A DNA stretch of 64,000 nucleotides from Micrasema longulum. Taxonomy: Eukaryota; Arthropoda; Insecta; Trichoptera; Brachycentridae. Position 1 is the stretch's first letter, and every line of letters starts with the position of its first letter. The notes beneath the pieces are model-generated. The model was not told where the DNA came from. It saw only the letters and a list, made by a program, of their open reading frames with translations, and did not search any database. Below are positions 11,546 through 23,600 of the stretch, one piece after another. The stretch is from assembly GCA_022494885.1 (NCBI GenBank), contig JAGVSM010000957.1, forward strand, positions 186,001-250,000, read 5' to 3'. Made by a program: the position numbers and the translations under genes.

Positions 11546-13740
11546 ATATTAATAATTGTTTATCTTTTTAATATTTGGCTTAGTTCGATAGTGTTAAGAT
11601 ATATAATGTATTAATAAATAAATAAAATGTAAAAAAACCTTTGAACTTCCCCATTGTAATACATTTGGGAAAATACCTTTTTGTGATAAGCTTGTCTAGT
11701 ACATTGTACCAACACTTACCTGCAAGCGAATTCAATGATTAAGATAAAAATGATAAGACATTAACATACGAGACCAATGAAAAACCAATTTGATAAGTCA
11801 TTGTATTTTTGTAGGTAGGTACTATTTTATTATTTTATAAATTTATTTAAACGCCTTGTAGGCTTTTACACGTTTTACATATATAAATATAAAGACAGAC
11901 ATGCATTTTACAAAAAGTAGTAAAAACTAAAAACGAATTATTAATAATAACACAATATGCTTTGTGTATCCAATTCTTTACTATCTTATAAGTCCACAAT
12001 ATCACGTTTATTTGAAGCTGCTCGTCAAACTATTATTGACAATTCAATTCCATAAATTAAAAAAGTACTTATTTGTTTAGTTTTATTACCTTATACTTGT
12101 TTTTTTTATTTTTACTATTATATCAAATTGCATTGTAGTATTGGCAAATACGCATTTCATAGATACATATTTTTATTTCTTATTTTTTCTCTTTATTATC
12201 TTTATTATTATTGTTTTTTTTTTTACTTTGTAAAACTTTTTATTATATCCTTTCTAACTAATTTCACATATTTTTTCTGTATATTCTGTCTTTATTATTT
12301 AGTATGTTAGCGTGTATTTCATTTTATTTTTTTGTGAATGCCTTTTGGGCGTTAATGAACAAAATAAATAAATAGATAAATTCGTGCCGTAGTTATTTAT
12401 CTCATGCGGTTATTCCAAGCGGCTCAGTTGTTACTTTTTTTCCTTTTGACACTAAAATAATTTTGGGAAATACGTTGTTAGTAAAAATACTCCGATATTT
12501 ATCTGTGAATAATTCCACACTAGATTAACGTAAGATAATCTAAAGATGATAGTCCAATAAAAGACACTCATGTTTTGATTAAAAATAATACATAATAATT
12601 AGTTGTTTTTATTCGTTTTAACCAATGAATGGGTGATCTGAAATGGTTTCAATGTTTATTCAATTATTATAACTTCAAAAAAAATACACGACCATTCGCC
12701 TGCGCAGTAATGCGCGCACTTAAGTAAATTTCACTGCACTCCATCAAATTCTAGAATAAGGAACAATATAAGTCCCTTTTCACACATGCTACGCCAATCC
12801 ACCCGACCCGGTAACTTTCCGGGTACACCCTACAAACGCATACACAATGTGTCACTTTTTGTTGGATGCACTCGGAAAATTACCGGGCCAGGTTCCTGAT
12901 ACCTAGGAGGCGGTAGTTAAGTACTGAATTCACAAGCTCCCGCATGCAAAAATGGAGTTGTTTAAAAGCTCTGTAGAAGCAGTTCTAGCAGCTCAATAAT
13001 TATTTTGCATGTTTTGTGACTATTTTAGAAAAAAATAGCACTTAAATCAGTTGACACCAGGGGCGAACCGTGTTTAGAAACGATTATGCGCAGCTTACCA
13101 TTATATTTGACTAACCATAATAATATTTTACTGTAACTTTATTTACAGAAAAGCAAATAAATAATGACTGTTTATTTTTAATTATTTCCACCGTTTGTAT
13201 TTTATCCTAATATAAATACTAGTATTAATAAAGCGTGCCCAGCGCCTGCGGTAAGCCAAAAAACTAGTCGATTATTCCAACTTATTTTTTTTATTTTTCA
13301 TACAAATAGGTATACTACATTTTGAATGTCTTAAACCCAGTGCGGGTTTTTATCCCTAGATTAAACTTGCAGATTACACCAATTATTTAAAAATTCTTGT
13401 TTTGGAAAACAGTATTTCAAACATTTTTTTAAGGACTATTTTTTTTGAGATGGTACTTTTGACATAAGACCATAATTACTTATATGCGTCATATTGCAGG
13501 ACGCGGGCGTTTTTAGCACTATTAATTTCTAAAACGATTCGGCCAGTTGACATTTCAATTGAATACCTTATATCAACTGAATTCATGGTGCTATTTTTTA
13601 AAGATTTATGTATTAAAGTAATGGAAGTATCTATATAATATAATATATCACGAAGTTACGTCGTTTGAGTTGATTTCATAGATGACAGTTGTTGTATCAC
13701 ACAGAACCACAGAAAAATATCAATTTATAGTATATATTAC
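11546..13740. other. AT-rich intergenic region
   Basis: No supported gene. Short LINE-tail-like pieces occur at 11830-11960 and at 12340-12385 ('gccttttgggcgttaatg'). A GC-richer patch at 12760-12920 has a small internal palindrome (cccggtaactttccggg) and may be a MITE remnant. The predicted reading frame at 12128-12310 is low-complexity Phe/Tyr/Leu and not convincing. Confidence 0.4.
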
Positions 13741-13744
13741 TTAC

Positions 13745-13775
13745 ATTATTTATTTATTTATTTATTTATTTATTA
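13745..13775. repeat. TTTA microsatellite
   Basis: About seven tandem tetranucleotide units (tattt/attta). 'aacggacattgtcc' follows, which may be a retroelement 3' end with this run as its tail (minus orientation). Confidence 0.8.
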
Positions 13776-14184
13776 ACGGACATTGTCCATGTATACAATT
13801 TATAAGGTTTAAATATTACAATAAAAGAGTAGTTTAAAACATTTAAAGAAAAAAGAAAGAAGCATTGACAAACATAAGGGACATCGAGACAAGACATTAT
13901 ATTGTGGACCTTCTATGTAGGTGCAAATAAATGATATTTTTTATAGCTTACCTGTAAATAAAATCACCATTCGCCACTGTCTACCAAGTGACTGTTTCAC
14001 TGATCTCTTCTGAAACCTTATCGCACGCCCCTTTTCGGGATGTTTACAAATCTCGATCGCTTCTTTTATTCATCAAGTTTGGTAACTTTTTGGTCAACCA
14101 AACAGAAACTTATGTCCCGGCATTTGCTAGGTTGAGTTTGCTGGCTCGGAGTCAAACTTAATCACAGTGGTGTTTGGCAAAAGA
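13776..14184. other. Spacer without identified genes
   Basis: AT-rich, with a GC-richer patch at 13960-14110. Nothing recognised. Confidence 0.3.
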
Positions 14185-14570
14185 CAATAGGGAAATATCA
14201 CATAATACGAATACCGATAAAAATGTATGAAATTGATTTAGAATAATTCATTTTATTTTCAATATCGATATGAATATTGTGGAGAAATGTTTTCATACTT
14301 AAATGTAAACAAGAAATTCAATAAAAGTACGTTCGTAGAAAAACGCGACGTGTTTGGCCTTGGTAGTTGTGACGTCAACATTCGTGAAATTGTTCTACTC
14401 AAATTTCAATGGCAAGTAACAAATAAATATAAATCGTGACGTATTAGGGGCGTGGCCAATGAAATGACCGTTTTTGCGGGAATTCAAAATTACAAATTTT
14501 AAGTATTTTTTATGCTACTAATAATTAACAAAAAAATATTTTTTATGCTGAACAGACGCAGACCTTTATT
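14185..14570. repeat. Dispersed repeat (copy 2), uninterrupted
   Basis: Continuous version of the repeat at 9245-10015. It shows the pre-insertion junction 'gtggccaatgaaatgaccgt', which places the LINE insertion in copy 1 precisely. Confidence 0.7.
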
Positions 14571-15972
14571 AAAAATAAATATAAGAAAAACGGATATTTT
14601 CCTATTTGTTGGGGTAGCCGAACCTGTAGACCCTCATGTGGCTCCAAAAAAATAACATGCTATTGACAAATAATTAAATATCTGATATGGGACCCGCCTC
14701 CGTCGGCTATAGTTGTTACAAAGTTCAACCATAGAATTTTAATTTACTTGAAGGCCCGTAGAACCAAGTTTGTATACATCGTACTGTGCCCAAAAGTCCC
14801 CCCTCTACCCGACATCACACCCGCGTGCATGCGTGAAGTGGTCCCATAATGTTGTCAGACCGTGCAAAATATACACAAACATAAGATAATTTTGTGTTAT
14901 GTTGTGTTTTATTGTACAACAAAAAATATTTTACTTACTGGAATATAAAAAAAAACAGATTATTTTATTAGGCAAACGTAAAAAACAATCATTTAGTAAT
15001 TTAGTAAATTAATACCGTTTAATATAAAACTAAGGCTTATTAATAGAAATCCGGGTAAAAAATTTGACTACCCTGTCAATACTAACAAAATGTCCACATA
15101 ATTTTATTTAACAATTTGGCCGATGGCAAAATAATCGAATTCTTAAATAATATGACTTGCGAATTCGCTTCTTACACATGAAATGTGATCCGACCGTATT
15201 TCCTTTTAATCCCAGCAGTATTTGGACACTTGCAAACGACACAACACGGCATAGTTGAATTTAAATCGGTAGCTGCGTACTAAACGACGCCTACAAAGTA
15301 CCTAATGGTCAAAACGTAAAGCTACTCATTTGTTAGTAGGTTAGTCGGATTCAGTTTGATGCGTGTTTGCGGTTTCTAAACTATTCTAATTATATGGGTT
15401 CAACACCCTGAATAAAAATCGCTTCAAAGTTTTGCATTTATATTAATGCTCTCTCTACCTATTGTTGATACATATATATGTTACCTTCATGGTCAATATA
15501 GATACGTTTTAATAACTTTGATTCTAAAATAGATTCGCCGATTACAACCACTGCAGAGGAAGCGAACGAAATTTAAGCGCTGTTAATTTAACAAAAGCTG
15601 CTTCCGTCGCGTCGTGACGACAACAAAGTTATATTAAAAACTATTATATTTGTATGTCCCAGTTATTCACACGCGGATTCACGGCTCGTTGAAATCCAAA
15701 CACTTGACATAAAATAAGTGCGCCCACCCATTTAACTTCTCAAAATTATTTTTAAAATTGCTTTGCAATAAAAAAGGTTCAGAACCATAATTTTTTGTAA
15801 ATAAATTGAGAAATTTTTTATTTTATTTGAGAAAACCTACAGTTCTACATATTTTATACATTGTGTGTAGATGACGCATAATTTAATTGACACGTTACTA
15901 GCACGTGATAAATGGCATTTCAATTCGTGGGTAATTAGTTGCTTTCATTTTCTAACTAACTTTAATCGCGAT
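14571..15972. other. Intergenic region without identified genes
   Basis: AT-rich with GC-richer islands at 14600-14860 and 15180-15300. No open frame or repeat recognised. Confidence 0.3.
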
Positions 15973-16633
15973 CAGGGGCTCAAACACAAATGACTATCGA
16001 CGTGCTAAAAAACGCGCTAAGTATTTGAGCGATCACAATGAACAACTATGAACACCCTGAAGTTATCGCGGTCGCGTTGCAAAACGCCATAGATAAGTTT
16101 CGTAGTCAAACGTCAAATTTATTAATCTATGGTCAAATCAAAAAAGTCAACGCACGTATAAAATGGCACTTCCATATGAATGTAATATAATATAATAATC
16201 TACCCCGTAAAATCAAAGAAAATAAAACGTTGTGTTAGTTGTTTATCATGTTCATACCTTCAACAATTTTTTCGTTTAATTGCTTTCTCAATTTGATTCA
16301 AAACAAATAAATAGCATGATAAATTTTGAACAAAAAATAAATTAAAATTATTTTACTTACAATTTAGGAATATTTTCCATATTTACACCGGTAAAATTAA
16401 AATATGTGACGGATTATGCGTTGCGAAACGTAAATATTTTGAATTTTGACATTTAATATTAGGTGTGGCCAAGCATCAGGTTAAAGTATGACAATATTAA
16501 AAAATATAATAATCTTGATCGATAACTTTCACGAATGTTTCATTGTGACCGCGCCACGATAAACAACCACGGTGAAAAATTGTTATCACGCCGCTAATTA
16601 GCACGTCGATAGACATTTGTGATTGAGCTGCAG
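15973..16633. mobile_element. TIR element, about 660 bp
   Basis: The left end (15979-16010: 'gctcaaacacaaatgactat' then 'cgacgtgctaaaa') and the right end read inwards ('gctcaatcacaaatgtctat' then 'cgacgtgctaatt') form a roughly 35-bp inverted repeat with few mismatches. Both are followed by GC-richer subterminal sequence. No transposase is encoded. The outer boundary and target duplication are uncertain. Confidence 0.65.
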
Positions 16634-16739
16634 ACGCGACTATGAAGAATAATGCCGTGTGTTATAAGGAAATCCTTTAATTACACTGTTATTGTTATAA
16701 ATAGTACACATATATAAAAGCAATCATACTTTGACGTTG

Positions 16740-17655
16740 TGGTCAAACGTTTAATTCAATGTTACTATCAATCATATTATTGATAAAGTTTATTTTTGAA
16801 GCACTAACTTTGTGTTTATTCATTATAATAAAATAAATAAAAGAACTTTGTTTTTAACCACTAATTTTTTATTTTTTTTCCACCGACCGGATTCAAAGCA
16901 AACAAGCTTCTTCGTCAAGGTTTACGTAACTAATGAATTGATTCTTTTTTTTTTATCATGTTTACTAAATATTACACGTGGACTCAATAAACCAAGTCGT
17001 TTTTTTCCTTACACGAGTGGTAATTTTATATTTTCGAAGTAAGACAAGAGAGGACTAAAATAAATTTGTTTGTTTGGTTATTAATTATTGTGTTCTTATT
17101 ATGAATCGCTTTTTAAATTTCTAAGATTTCTAAGTTGTATAATTTTATTTTCAACATGAAGTACTTTTAATCCAGTGTCTTTATTGAAGTTATGATTATT
17201 TTCTATCAGATGATTTGCGAATTCAGAAAAATGATTATTTTTTAATCGTCTTAAGTGTTCTTTTACTCTTATATTAAAGTTTCTTTTATTTTTTTCAATG
17301 TAGATTGAATCGCAATCATTACAATTTAATTGGTATATCCCAGATTTATTATATTTATGGACTTTGTTTAGGTGATATTTTAACAATGTTCCTATATTAT
17401 TAGTTGTGTAGAAAGCCGGTTTAATGTTTGATGGTAGGGAATTAGATAATTGTTTTGAAAAAATGACATTTATAAAAAGAATCCGCCTCCATTGTTTACC
17501 TTGACGAAGAAGCTTCTTTGCTTTGAAACCGGTCAATGGAAAAAAAAAAAAAAAAATTAGTGGTTAAAAACAAAGTTGTTTTATTTATTTTATCATATTA
17601 TTTATGTTCAAAGCATTAACTTTGTGGTCAAACATTTTATTGAATGTTAGTAAAT
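16740..17655 (-). mobile_element. Penelope-like element fragment flanked by inverted terminal repeats
   Basis: A minus-strand coding remnant (17099-17536) is enclosed by two oppositely oriented copies of one repeat. The left copy (16845-16932) is the reverse complement of 17493-17578: 'cttgacgaagaagctt', 'tgctttgaa[a/t]ccggtc', poly-A, then 'ttagtggttaaaaacaaag'. A second inverted pair, 'tttgtggtcaaac', lies outside (near 16736-16750 and 17608-17622). Inverted terminal repeats around a GIY-YIG-containing ORF are characteristic of Penelope-like retroelements. The reverse-transcriptase part is missing. Confidence 0.75.
17099..17536 (-). pseudogene. Penelope-like ORF, C-terminal GIY-YIG endonuclease remnant
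   Basis: The 145-residue open piece contains SGIYQLNCNDCDSIYIEKNK followed by FNIRVKEHLRRLKNN and FSEFANHLIENNHNF. This is the GIY-YIG signature (GIY..YI) with the conserved Arg and the EH and HLIE..H helices seen downstream of the reverse transcriptase in Penelope-like elements. Its N-terminal 20 residues are read through the terminal repeat, so the apparent start is not native. A fragment, not a working gene. Confidence 0.8.
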
Positions 17656-17745
17656 ATGAGTATTTAACCACTTACCGACTTTTTAGGCCTACCGATTTCG
17701 AGACGTACCCGTCTCTTCGTCAGAACACTCATTGCACCAACAACG
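17656..17745 (-). repeat. Penelope-like terminal repeat (hammerhead-like core), second family
   Basis: On the minus strand: 'ctgacgaagagacgggtacg', 'tctcgaaatcggtaggcc', then 'agtcggtaagtggtt'. The same block recurs at 49880, 50340, 50925 and 63718. See the findings for the hammerhead-like architecture. Confidence 0.7.
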
Positions 17746-17751
17746 GTAAAG

Positions 17752-17970
17752 GTGTATTTTAATATTTGCATGAGGTTGTCTCGAACTTGTTTAGAGAACC
17801 GAGGTTTTTCCGTAACATTTGGTTGCTCTACTTTCGCACATACCAAGAGAAAAGGTGATATAAACGCTTCGGTATCCAGGATGATGAAGGGGTGGCTAAG
17901 GATTAAGGACAGGACAAATAAAACATTCGACGCGCATATCCAAGCCATGGCAAAAGCGAAATTTTGTTAG
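17752..17970 (+). other. Duplicated upstream block of lipase B
   Basis: This block and its inverted counterpart at 29503-29690 lie about 280-290 bp upstream of the start codons of lipases B and C. Both keep an open frame towards their gene, with shared ENxGFSVTFGxSxF and DRTxxxFxAxIQAxxKA segments, though with gaps. Nucleotide identity is visibly lower than in the central lipase tract. Function unknown: a repeat remnant or a diverged short exon. Confidence 0.5.
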
Positions 17971-18183
17971 GTTTGTATGCTCATTGATATAATCTATATT
18001 AAATTCGTATGTAATAGGTTTAATCATACTATTGATAATAAATATCATCTTTTCCGATGGCAAGTAGCTACCATTCGATAAAATCATTGACCAAAAACTT
18101 GTCAATCGGAGCATAAATAATATTGGATAACAAATTATTATCATCAAATCTCACCTTAACGTCACGTGGTAACAATACAGTAG

Positions 18184-18218
18184 TATAAAATAACGAACGT
18201 TTGAATAAATAATTCAGT
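18184..18218 (+). promoter_or_regulatory. Core promoter of lipase B (TATA plus TCAGT initiator)
   Basis: TATAAA at 18184-18189 and the arthropod initiator TCAGT at 18214-18218, with the initiator A 32 bp from the first T of the TATA box. The predicted 5' leader is about 29 nt. Confidence 0.75.
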
Positions 18219-18244
18219 GTATGTGGAAAACAATTACCATCAAC

Positions 18245-21200
18245 ATGAATTATTTCGTCATTACTGTTTTTGTCACTTTGGCATTTGGTGAGTTTACGCA
18301 AGAGATATATTATTTGTTTATTATTTTAATTTTAGTAGGAATGTTTAATATCGTTAATATTTTGACCTGCCGAACTTTATATTGTTAATCGGTTCACGTG
18401 TCTAATCATTATTTAAGTGTTTATTAATAATTATAGAAGCATTTAAAGTTTGAAATGCATACAATATCTTTGGGTTTCTGGAACGATTTGATAGCTAACA
18501 TTTTACTAGAAAGTTGTGAGATATTGCACTTTTAAAGATTACAACATCAACTACAACAATTAAAAAAAAGGGCAAGTTGAATATTTCAAAAAAATATATT
18601 TTCTGTTTATTTGTATTTTTTATGTATGTATTTACTTTTTAAACACATACTAAGAGTATTTTAAGAAATTACATTTTTCGAAAATTTTTTGTTCCCAACT
18701 TGCACCCGAAACCAGACGATACATAATTAATAATAATTCCGTTTTGTTGAATAAATGTTTTGAAACATTTGTAATTCACATTTTTTTAGTAAGTCCAAAT
18801 GTTTATAGACAAGCTGGACAAGCACTCCTTAGGGATCTAGATCAGGATCTACATTTATTGCAATAAAAGAAAATCATTTTTGAGAAGGAATATGGAAGCC
18901 AAAATTTTTACCTGTCATTGACTAGTTTATGTTGCCACCTTAAACACTGTGTGACATTGATAATTCTGCCTATGTTTAAACATCTTTGTATCCTCAATTC
19001 ATCCATCTGTTGACTTTAGTGAATTAAAAGCGCTGAAGCCTTCATTGACATGTGTGAGATGCATCTTGATAAATTATTTCACTTGTAAATATTACACTGT
19101 GCTTTACACACCCAAACCAGCCAATGACAGCCCTGTAAATATCAAGACATCAATATTTCCATCTCAAAAATGTTTTCCCTCTCTGTTGCAGTAAATTTAT
19201 GCATTTATAATATAAAAATAATTTCGGCATTTGTTCAACGTTAAACACTGATTGATATTCTAACTAATAATTTTCATAAATCAATCTTTGAATATTAATA
19301 AACTTGTTTCAGTCAGTGGAAATCTTTCCACTCCAACAAATGGAAGATTTGTGGCCGAGACTGATGTTATCCTTAATCTCTTCACCAGGTAATTCATGTT
19401 TGAAACGATCAGTATATGATAAAATGATTTTAAAAAAAATCTGTACTTAAGATGATGCATTTATTCACAGAAATAACCCGACCACAGCTCAGATTTTAAA
19501 GAATGGAGATCTAGAAAACCTTAAAGCCAGTAATTTCCAATTAGACAAGCCACTCAAAATTTTCACCCATGGATGGATCAAGAGCGCTGAAAGCCCTGAA
19601 ACTGCTTCTTGTAAATACATGTTTAATTAAATATTTTATTTATTTAGAGCTACTCGATATTTTTACTATTCTTGTTTGCATACTTTTATGTTTTTCTATT
19701 ACAGCTTTCTTGGCCGCTGGGGATTACAACGTGATTATTGTGGACTGGACCAAAGGAGCAGTTTCCGTAGAGTCCGAGATGGTGGCTAATGTTCCATTTG
19801 TTGGAAACTTTGTCGCCAGCTTCATTGATTGGGTTTCTACCCTCGGCCTGCCTCATAGCAAGGTGCACATTGTAGGAGTCAGCGTTGGAAGCCACGTGGC
19901 AGCAGCCAGTAGCAGAAGCTGCAAACTGGGAGTTGTGGAGGTTGTTACGGGTAAGTTCTATGAACGAAAAAAATGTTATGCATTTTAACGCCTTTTCATG
20001 AGTAAACTTTTAGATGAATAAAGAACACTAACAAACACAAACATATCACAAAAAAAACGATATTGGGTACAATCACGTAGAATAAATTTTATGAAGTATA
20101 AATAATAATATTTACTTTACTTTTCAAAAAGATGAAATAAAGATACATATTTTTTTTTTTTAAATACATTAAAAACCTTTTAACAACAAAAATCAACCAC
20201 TGAAACAGTACAAAACCTACAAACAGCAAAATCAAAGTTTTGTAGCAATTACAACAAACCACGATAAAAATTTGGAAATAAACAGGCAAAAAAAATATCG
20301 AAAATCATTTTTCACTTACAAATATTATGCAACTGAATTTGAATTTAAAATTCCATCCTTAATTTAAACCAAAACTGTTTTTTTCTCTCTTGTGGCATAG
20401 TTTGGCACACGGGATATAGATGGATTAATAATAATCTCCATTTCGTTATTAATTTTTTTTTTCGTCGTAGGGTGTGATCCATCCAAAAAGTTCTGGGAAG
20501 GAACCGCTAACAATATCAGCCCAAAAGATGCGAAATACGTTGAGCTCATCCACACCAACACCGCTCAACATGGCCTGATATACCCCGCCGGAACAGCAGA
20601 TTTCTATCCCAATGGTGGAGCTCACAATCCCGGCTGCAGTGACAACCTGTGTGACCACGGCAGGTCCCATAACTTCTTCTTGGACTCACTAGATCACCAG
20701 AAGTTCGTTTCTCAAAAATGCAACAGCTATGATGAGGTAGTCAATGGAACATGTGCCAATATTGGAACTTCTTACATGGGTGGAACAGGTGTTGCTAAAA
20801 ATATGTAAGTATCTGATAATTGTTTATTTATAATAACAATATAATGCAACCTCCTTAGGATGATGGTTGAGATGTGGACCTCACGCAAGTGGTTTCATTC
20901 CCAGTGAGATCAAGTCTAGGTGTTCTGTTTTATAATCCACTAATGTATGGATATTTCCATGTTTTTTTATTTAGATATTATTCAGCTATTAAAAAACATT
21001 TTGCAATATTTAATGTCTGTTTTAACGTTACCCACTATTCTGAATCTGTACGCGGGGTAAGAGAGTGGTTTATTTGTGTTCCATTCCCAGTGAGATCAAG
21101 CCTAGGTGTTCTGTTTTATAATTCACTAGTGTATGGATATTTCCTTTTTTTTTATTTAGATTTTATTCAGCTATTAAAAAACATTTTGCAGTATTTAATG

Positions 21201-21727
21201 TCTGTTTTAACATTACCCAGGGGTACTATTTTGAATCTTCACGCGGGGGTAGAGAGTGGATTATTTGTGAATTTTTATATTTTGCCTGTGACTAAACTTT
21301 GTTTCATAGCCACATTGATGATTAAACGTGAAATTACATAAAAATAACCAGTTTTATAATTTATATATGTTATTCGTTCGGCGTTATAAAACTGTTTTAA
21401 AATGGGAAAAGCGAATTCGGTTTAAGGCTTTGCTGAAGGTTTCAATAATGTTCTAAATGAAAATCATGATTTTGGGTGTCACGTCTTTCTATTTCTTTCA
21501 CGTAATTTTACGTTTAATCATCTGTGTGGTCGTATGCAAAAAATAAAAATCCCCACCTTACATACGTAAGAAATCATCTCTACCTCCGCGAGAAGATTCA
21601 GAATAGCACATGAAAACATGTTTTAACAACAAACTGCTAGAACTAAACATTTTTTTATTTATTTGTTTTCAGCTCTGGGGTGTACTATTTGACCACCAAT
21701 GCCGAAAAACCATATTACAAAGGATAA
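18245..21727 (+). CDS. Secreted lipase B (pancreatic lipase/PLA1 superfamily), 6 exons, 297 aa
   Basis: Exons: 18245-18287, 19313-19388, 19471-19610, 19705-19950, 20471-20804 and 21673-21727, phases 1,2,1,1,2; the 894 nt stay open to TAA. Signal peptide MNYFVITVFVTLAF. The mature part shows KIFTHGW (oxyanion HG), YNVIIVDW, nucleophile elbow GVSVG (Ser146), TGCDPSKKFW (Asp171), DAKYVELIHT, DFYPNGG and CDHGR (His231), so the catalytic triad is intact. No PLAT domain. Likely an extracellular lipase or phospholipase. The elbow GVSVG and the GCDPS box differ from the usual GHSLG and LDPAG, so substrate range may differ. Intron 1 carries a family-A repeat; intron 5 holds a 195-bp tandem duplication and a TIR element. 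It forms a convergent inverted pair with lipase C and has a TATA/Inr promoter. AATAAA near 21797 is the probable poly(A) signal. Confidence 0.93.
18780..19205 (-). repeat. Family-A MITE-like repeat in lipase B intron 1
   Basis: Contains 'gtccaaatgtttatagacaa', 'tttttgagaaggaatatgga', 'ctgcctatgtttaaacat' and 'aaaaatgttttccctctctg', all diagnostic blocks of the recurrent family. Diverged copy, absent from the matching intron of lipase C. Confidence 0.65.
19291..20960 (+). repeat. Inverted high-identity tract, arm 1 (lipase B side)
   Basis: Reverse-complement match to 27044-28714, about 99% identical by eye across exons 2-5, introns 2-4 and the edges of introns 1 and 5. The match breaks sharply on the left before 'aatattaataaac' and on the right after 'ggatatttccat'. 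Confidence 0.9.
20890..21275 (+). repeat. About 195-bp tandem duplication in lipase B intron 5
   Basis: Two consecutive copies begin 'cattcccagtgagatcaag' at about 20897 and 21082, both continuing through 'cagctattaaaaaacatttt' to 'ttatttgtg'. Copy 2 runs into the TIR element. The open frame spanning them is a by-product of the duplication. Confidence 0.8.
21225..21612. mobile_element. Long-TIR MITE in lipase B intron 5
   Basis: Left side: 'tactattttgaatcttc', '[g]cgggggtagaga', then 'gatgattaaacgtgaaatta'. The right side carries the reverse complements ('taattttacgtttaatcatc' and 'tctacctccgcg'). Inverted arms of about 115 bp surround an AT-rich core. A related element with the same ends sits in lipase C intron 5. 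Confidence 0.7.
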
Positions 21728-22023
21728 ACGTATAAATTATATACTTATAGGTCGATTTTCATTGTTTATTTAATATTATTCATGTCATTATTTTTAAATA
21801 AAAAAAACTCCAAAATTAATTAATGACTTTATTTTAAACACGAGTTTTCCTTCAATCCATAGGTAGTATTATTTCAATATGTTTTGAAAACTTAGTTCAA
21901 ATAAATATTCATAGTGATTAATTATTTAGTTATTGCATGTACGATAAAAAACATAATCCCTTAATCTTGACAATTTATTGTATTATAATTCTTTATATGA
22001 ATGAATAGTATCCTAATCCTCTT
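21728..22023 (+). other. 3' UTR and flank of lipase B
   Basis: Diverged homology to the lipase C 3' flank: 'aaataaaaaaaactc' and 'gactttattttaaa' align in both. This shows the duplication extends past the stop codons at a lower identity than the central tract. Confidence 0.6.
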
Positions 22024-22335
22024 TCACAGTAGTAGCCCCTTCTTTATTTACATTTAAGTCAAGATTGAAATAAAACTATCTAAATATTTAAATTGCTCCT
22101 TTATCCTTCTTCTTTCCTTCCCATCCCCTGTCCTCTCTTCATAGTATAGTGTTATTATTATTTTTTTTTTAATCTTTGCTTTTAATTTTTGTATAAAATT
22201 GTAAGATTCAATATGTCCAGGTATTTATAATTTTCTCAAACTGAACGGTTTGGGTAGGTAGGAAGAAATTGCCTTAAGGCAATATGCCCGCCCTTATATG
22301 TATATAAAGTGTCAAATAATAATAATAATTAAGTC
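22024..22335 (+). mobile_element. LINE 3' end with (AAT)n tail
   Basis: Matches the reverse complement of 46180-46530: 'ccttctttatttacatttaa', 'ttcaatatgtccaggtattt', 'gggtaggtaggaagaaattg' and 'ccttaaggcaatatgcccgc', finishing in an AAT microsatellite. An internal deletion removes most of the coding end. Confidence 0.75.
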
Positions 22336-22344
22336 ACAAAAATT

Positions 22345-22460
22345 CCATTTTGGGTTTTCTATACAAATACGAAATGAGAATAACTAGTGGCCAGTCTCGA
22401 AGATGTCTCGAAAGCTATGAAACCGGTCATTGGTAATTCTCAATTTGTAGATTTGTGGTC
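22345..22460 (+). repeat. Penelope-like repeat variant, inverted partner of 25885-26000
   Basis: 'gcc[a]gtctcgaagatgtctc', 'gaaagctatgaaaccggtca' and 'ttggtaattctcaatttgta'. The reverse complement aligns with 25890-25985. The symmetric position suggests it was part of the B/C inverted duplication. Confidence 0.6.
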
Positions 22461-23300
22461 GCGCCGTCCACATATCGATGACACACACGCGCTAAATTAT
22501 TTACATGTGAACATACTGTGGTGCTATTTTTGAAAACCTGTAATTGGCTTATTTGTTTTGTTTTTTTTTTAAACGATAATTGTAGCGGTTGGTTATCCGA
22601 ATAAAGAATAAAAAAATATAAAAATAAAAAATAAAGTGCTTATGAAGTTGAAGTGTGTTAATATGAACTTACGTATATAGATATTATAATATATAGATAA
22701 TAATTATATTATGGAAAAAATAAATTTCATAATGCATCGATTACCTTAGATTTCCTCAATTCAAATACTTATTGATATCAGATTTAAACGTTGTTGAATA
22801 TTTAAAATTACACAATCACATTATCTAAGGCATTACGAGTAATAACCCAGTGGATAACACGTTTTTAAATATTAAAGGTAATTTACCTTTGAATCGATTT
22901 TACCTATTTTATTGAAAGCCAAGACAAATTGTAACAAGTAAGTATATTTTCAGGATAAAAAGAAATAATATCAGAAAAATAAAACAAAAAATATGTTAGG
23001 AACTTTATTTATTTCTTCACTATTTGTGATGCATTTTATACGTTTTTCAGTCTGCTTTCGTGCGAAATAGCAATTGGTATTGGTAGTACAAATAATATTA
23101 ATTTATGTTACTTGGCTACAAATGCTTTCCCGATGATTACCTCAGTTGTCTTGTTTAATTCTAATGATAATATTCAGAATTCTTTAATAAATTATGTTTC
23201 TGTCGATTTTTAGTCTACCTTCTGGATTATTAAATTATTAGACCATAAAAAAGAAGCAATGTTCATTTAATCTAGCCAAGCCTCTCTCAATATTGTTTTC
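22461..23300. other. AT-rich centre of the inverted duplication
   Basis: No gene or recognised repeat. Confidence 0.3.
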
Positions 23301-23304
23301 ACTG

Positions 23305-23600
23305 ACTATGAAATACGGTGTTATACCATAAATTTGGGAAACGGCTATAGTCTAGCCAATTTTCAAGAAAGTTAGCAGACATTAAATGAAAAATCTATGG
23401 TGCAATAAATAAATAATGATTTTTTGCTAAAACTGTTGAAAATATGGTTGATGATAATATTTATAACAATATCAAACATATTAGTCAACACGGATTTATG
23501 AAAAGAAGAATAGTAAAGTTTATTCTGATCTTGTTTACAAATTCTCTAATAATACGATACATAAAAAATATTAATAGTCTTTTGAAACAAAAAAAAAACT
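23305..23600 (+). pseudogene. Decayed LINE reverse-transcriptase fragment
   Basis: The forward frames read pieces such as MVDDNIYNNIKHISQHGFMK, resembling the 'QHGF..(G/K)RS' region early in non-LTR reverse-transcriptase domains, broken by stops. Old remnant. Confidence 0.5.

Noticed and set aside
12128..12310. 60-residue Phe/Tyr/Leu frame
   Set aside because: Translation of a T-rich run; no start context or motif.
13745..13775. CRISPR-like or regulatory tandem array
   Set aside because: Simple tetranucleotide microsatellite; no spacers, and the genome is eukaryotic.
20364..20670. Minus-strand open frames opposite lipase B exon 5, with identical plus-strand copies at 27334-27640
   Set aside because: They are antisense shadows of exon 5 and the intron 4 edge. 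They recur only because the gene is duplicated in inverted orientation.
20874..21341. 155-residue open frame in lipase B intron 5
   Set aside because: Created by the 195-bp tandem duplication, no known motif, and intronic between well-supported splice sites.
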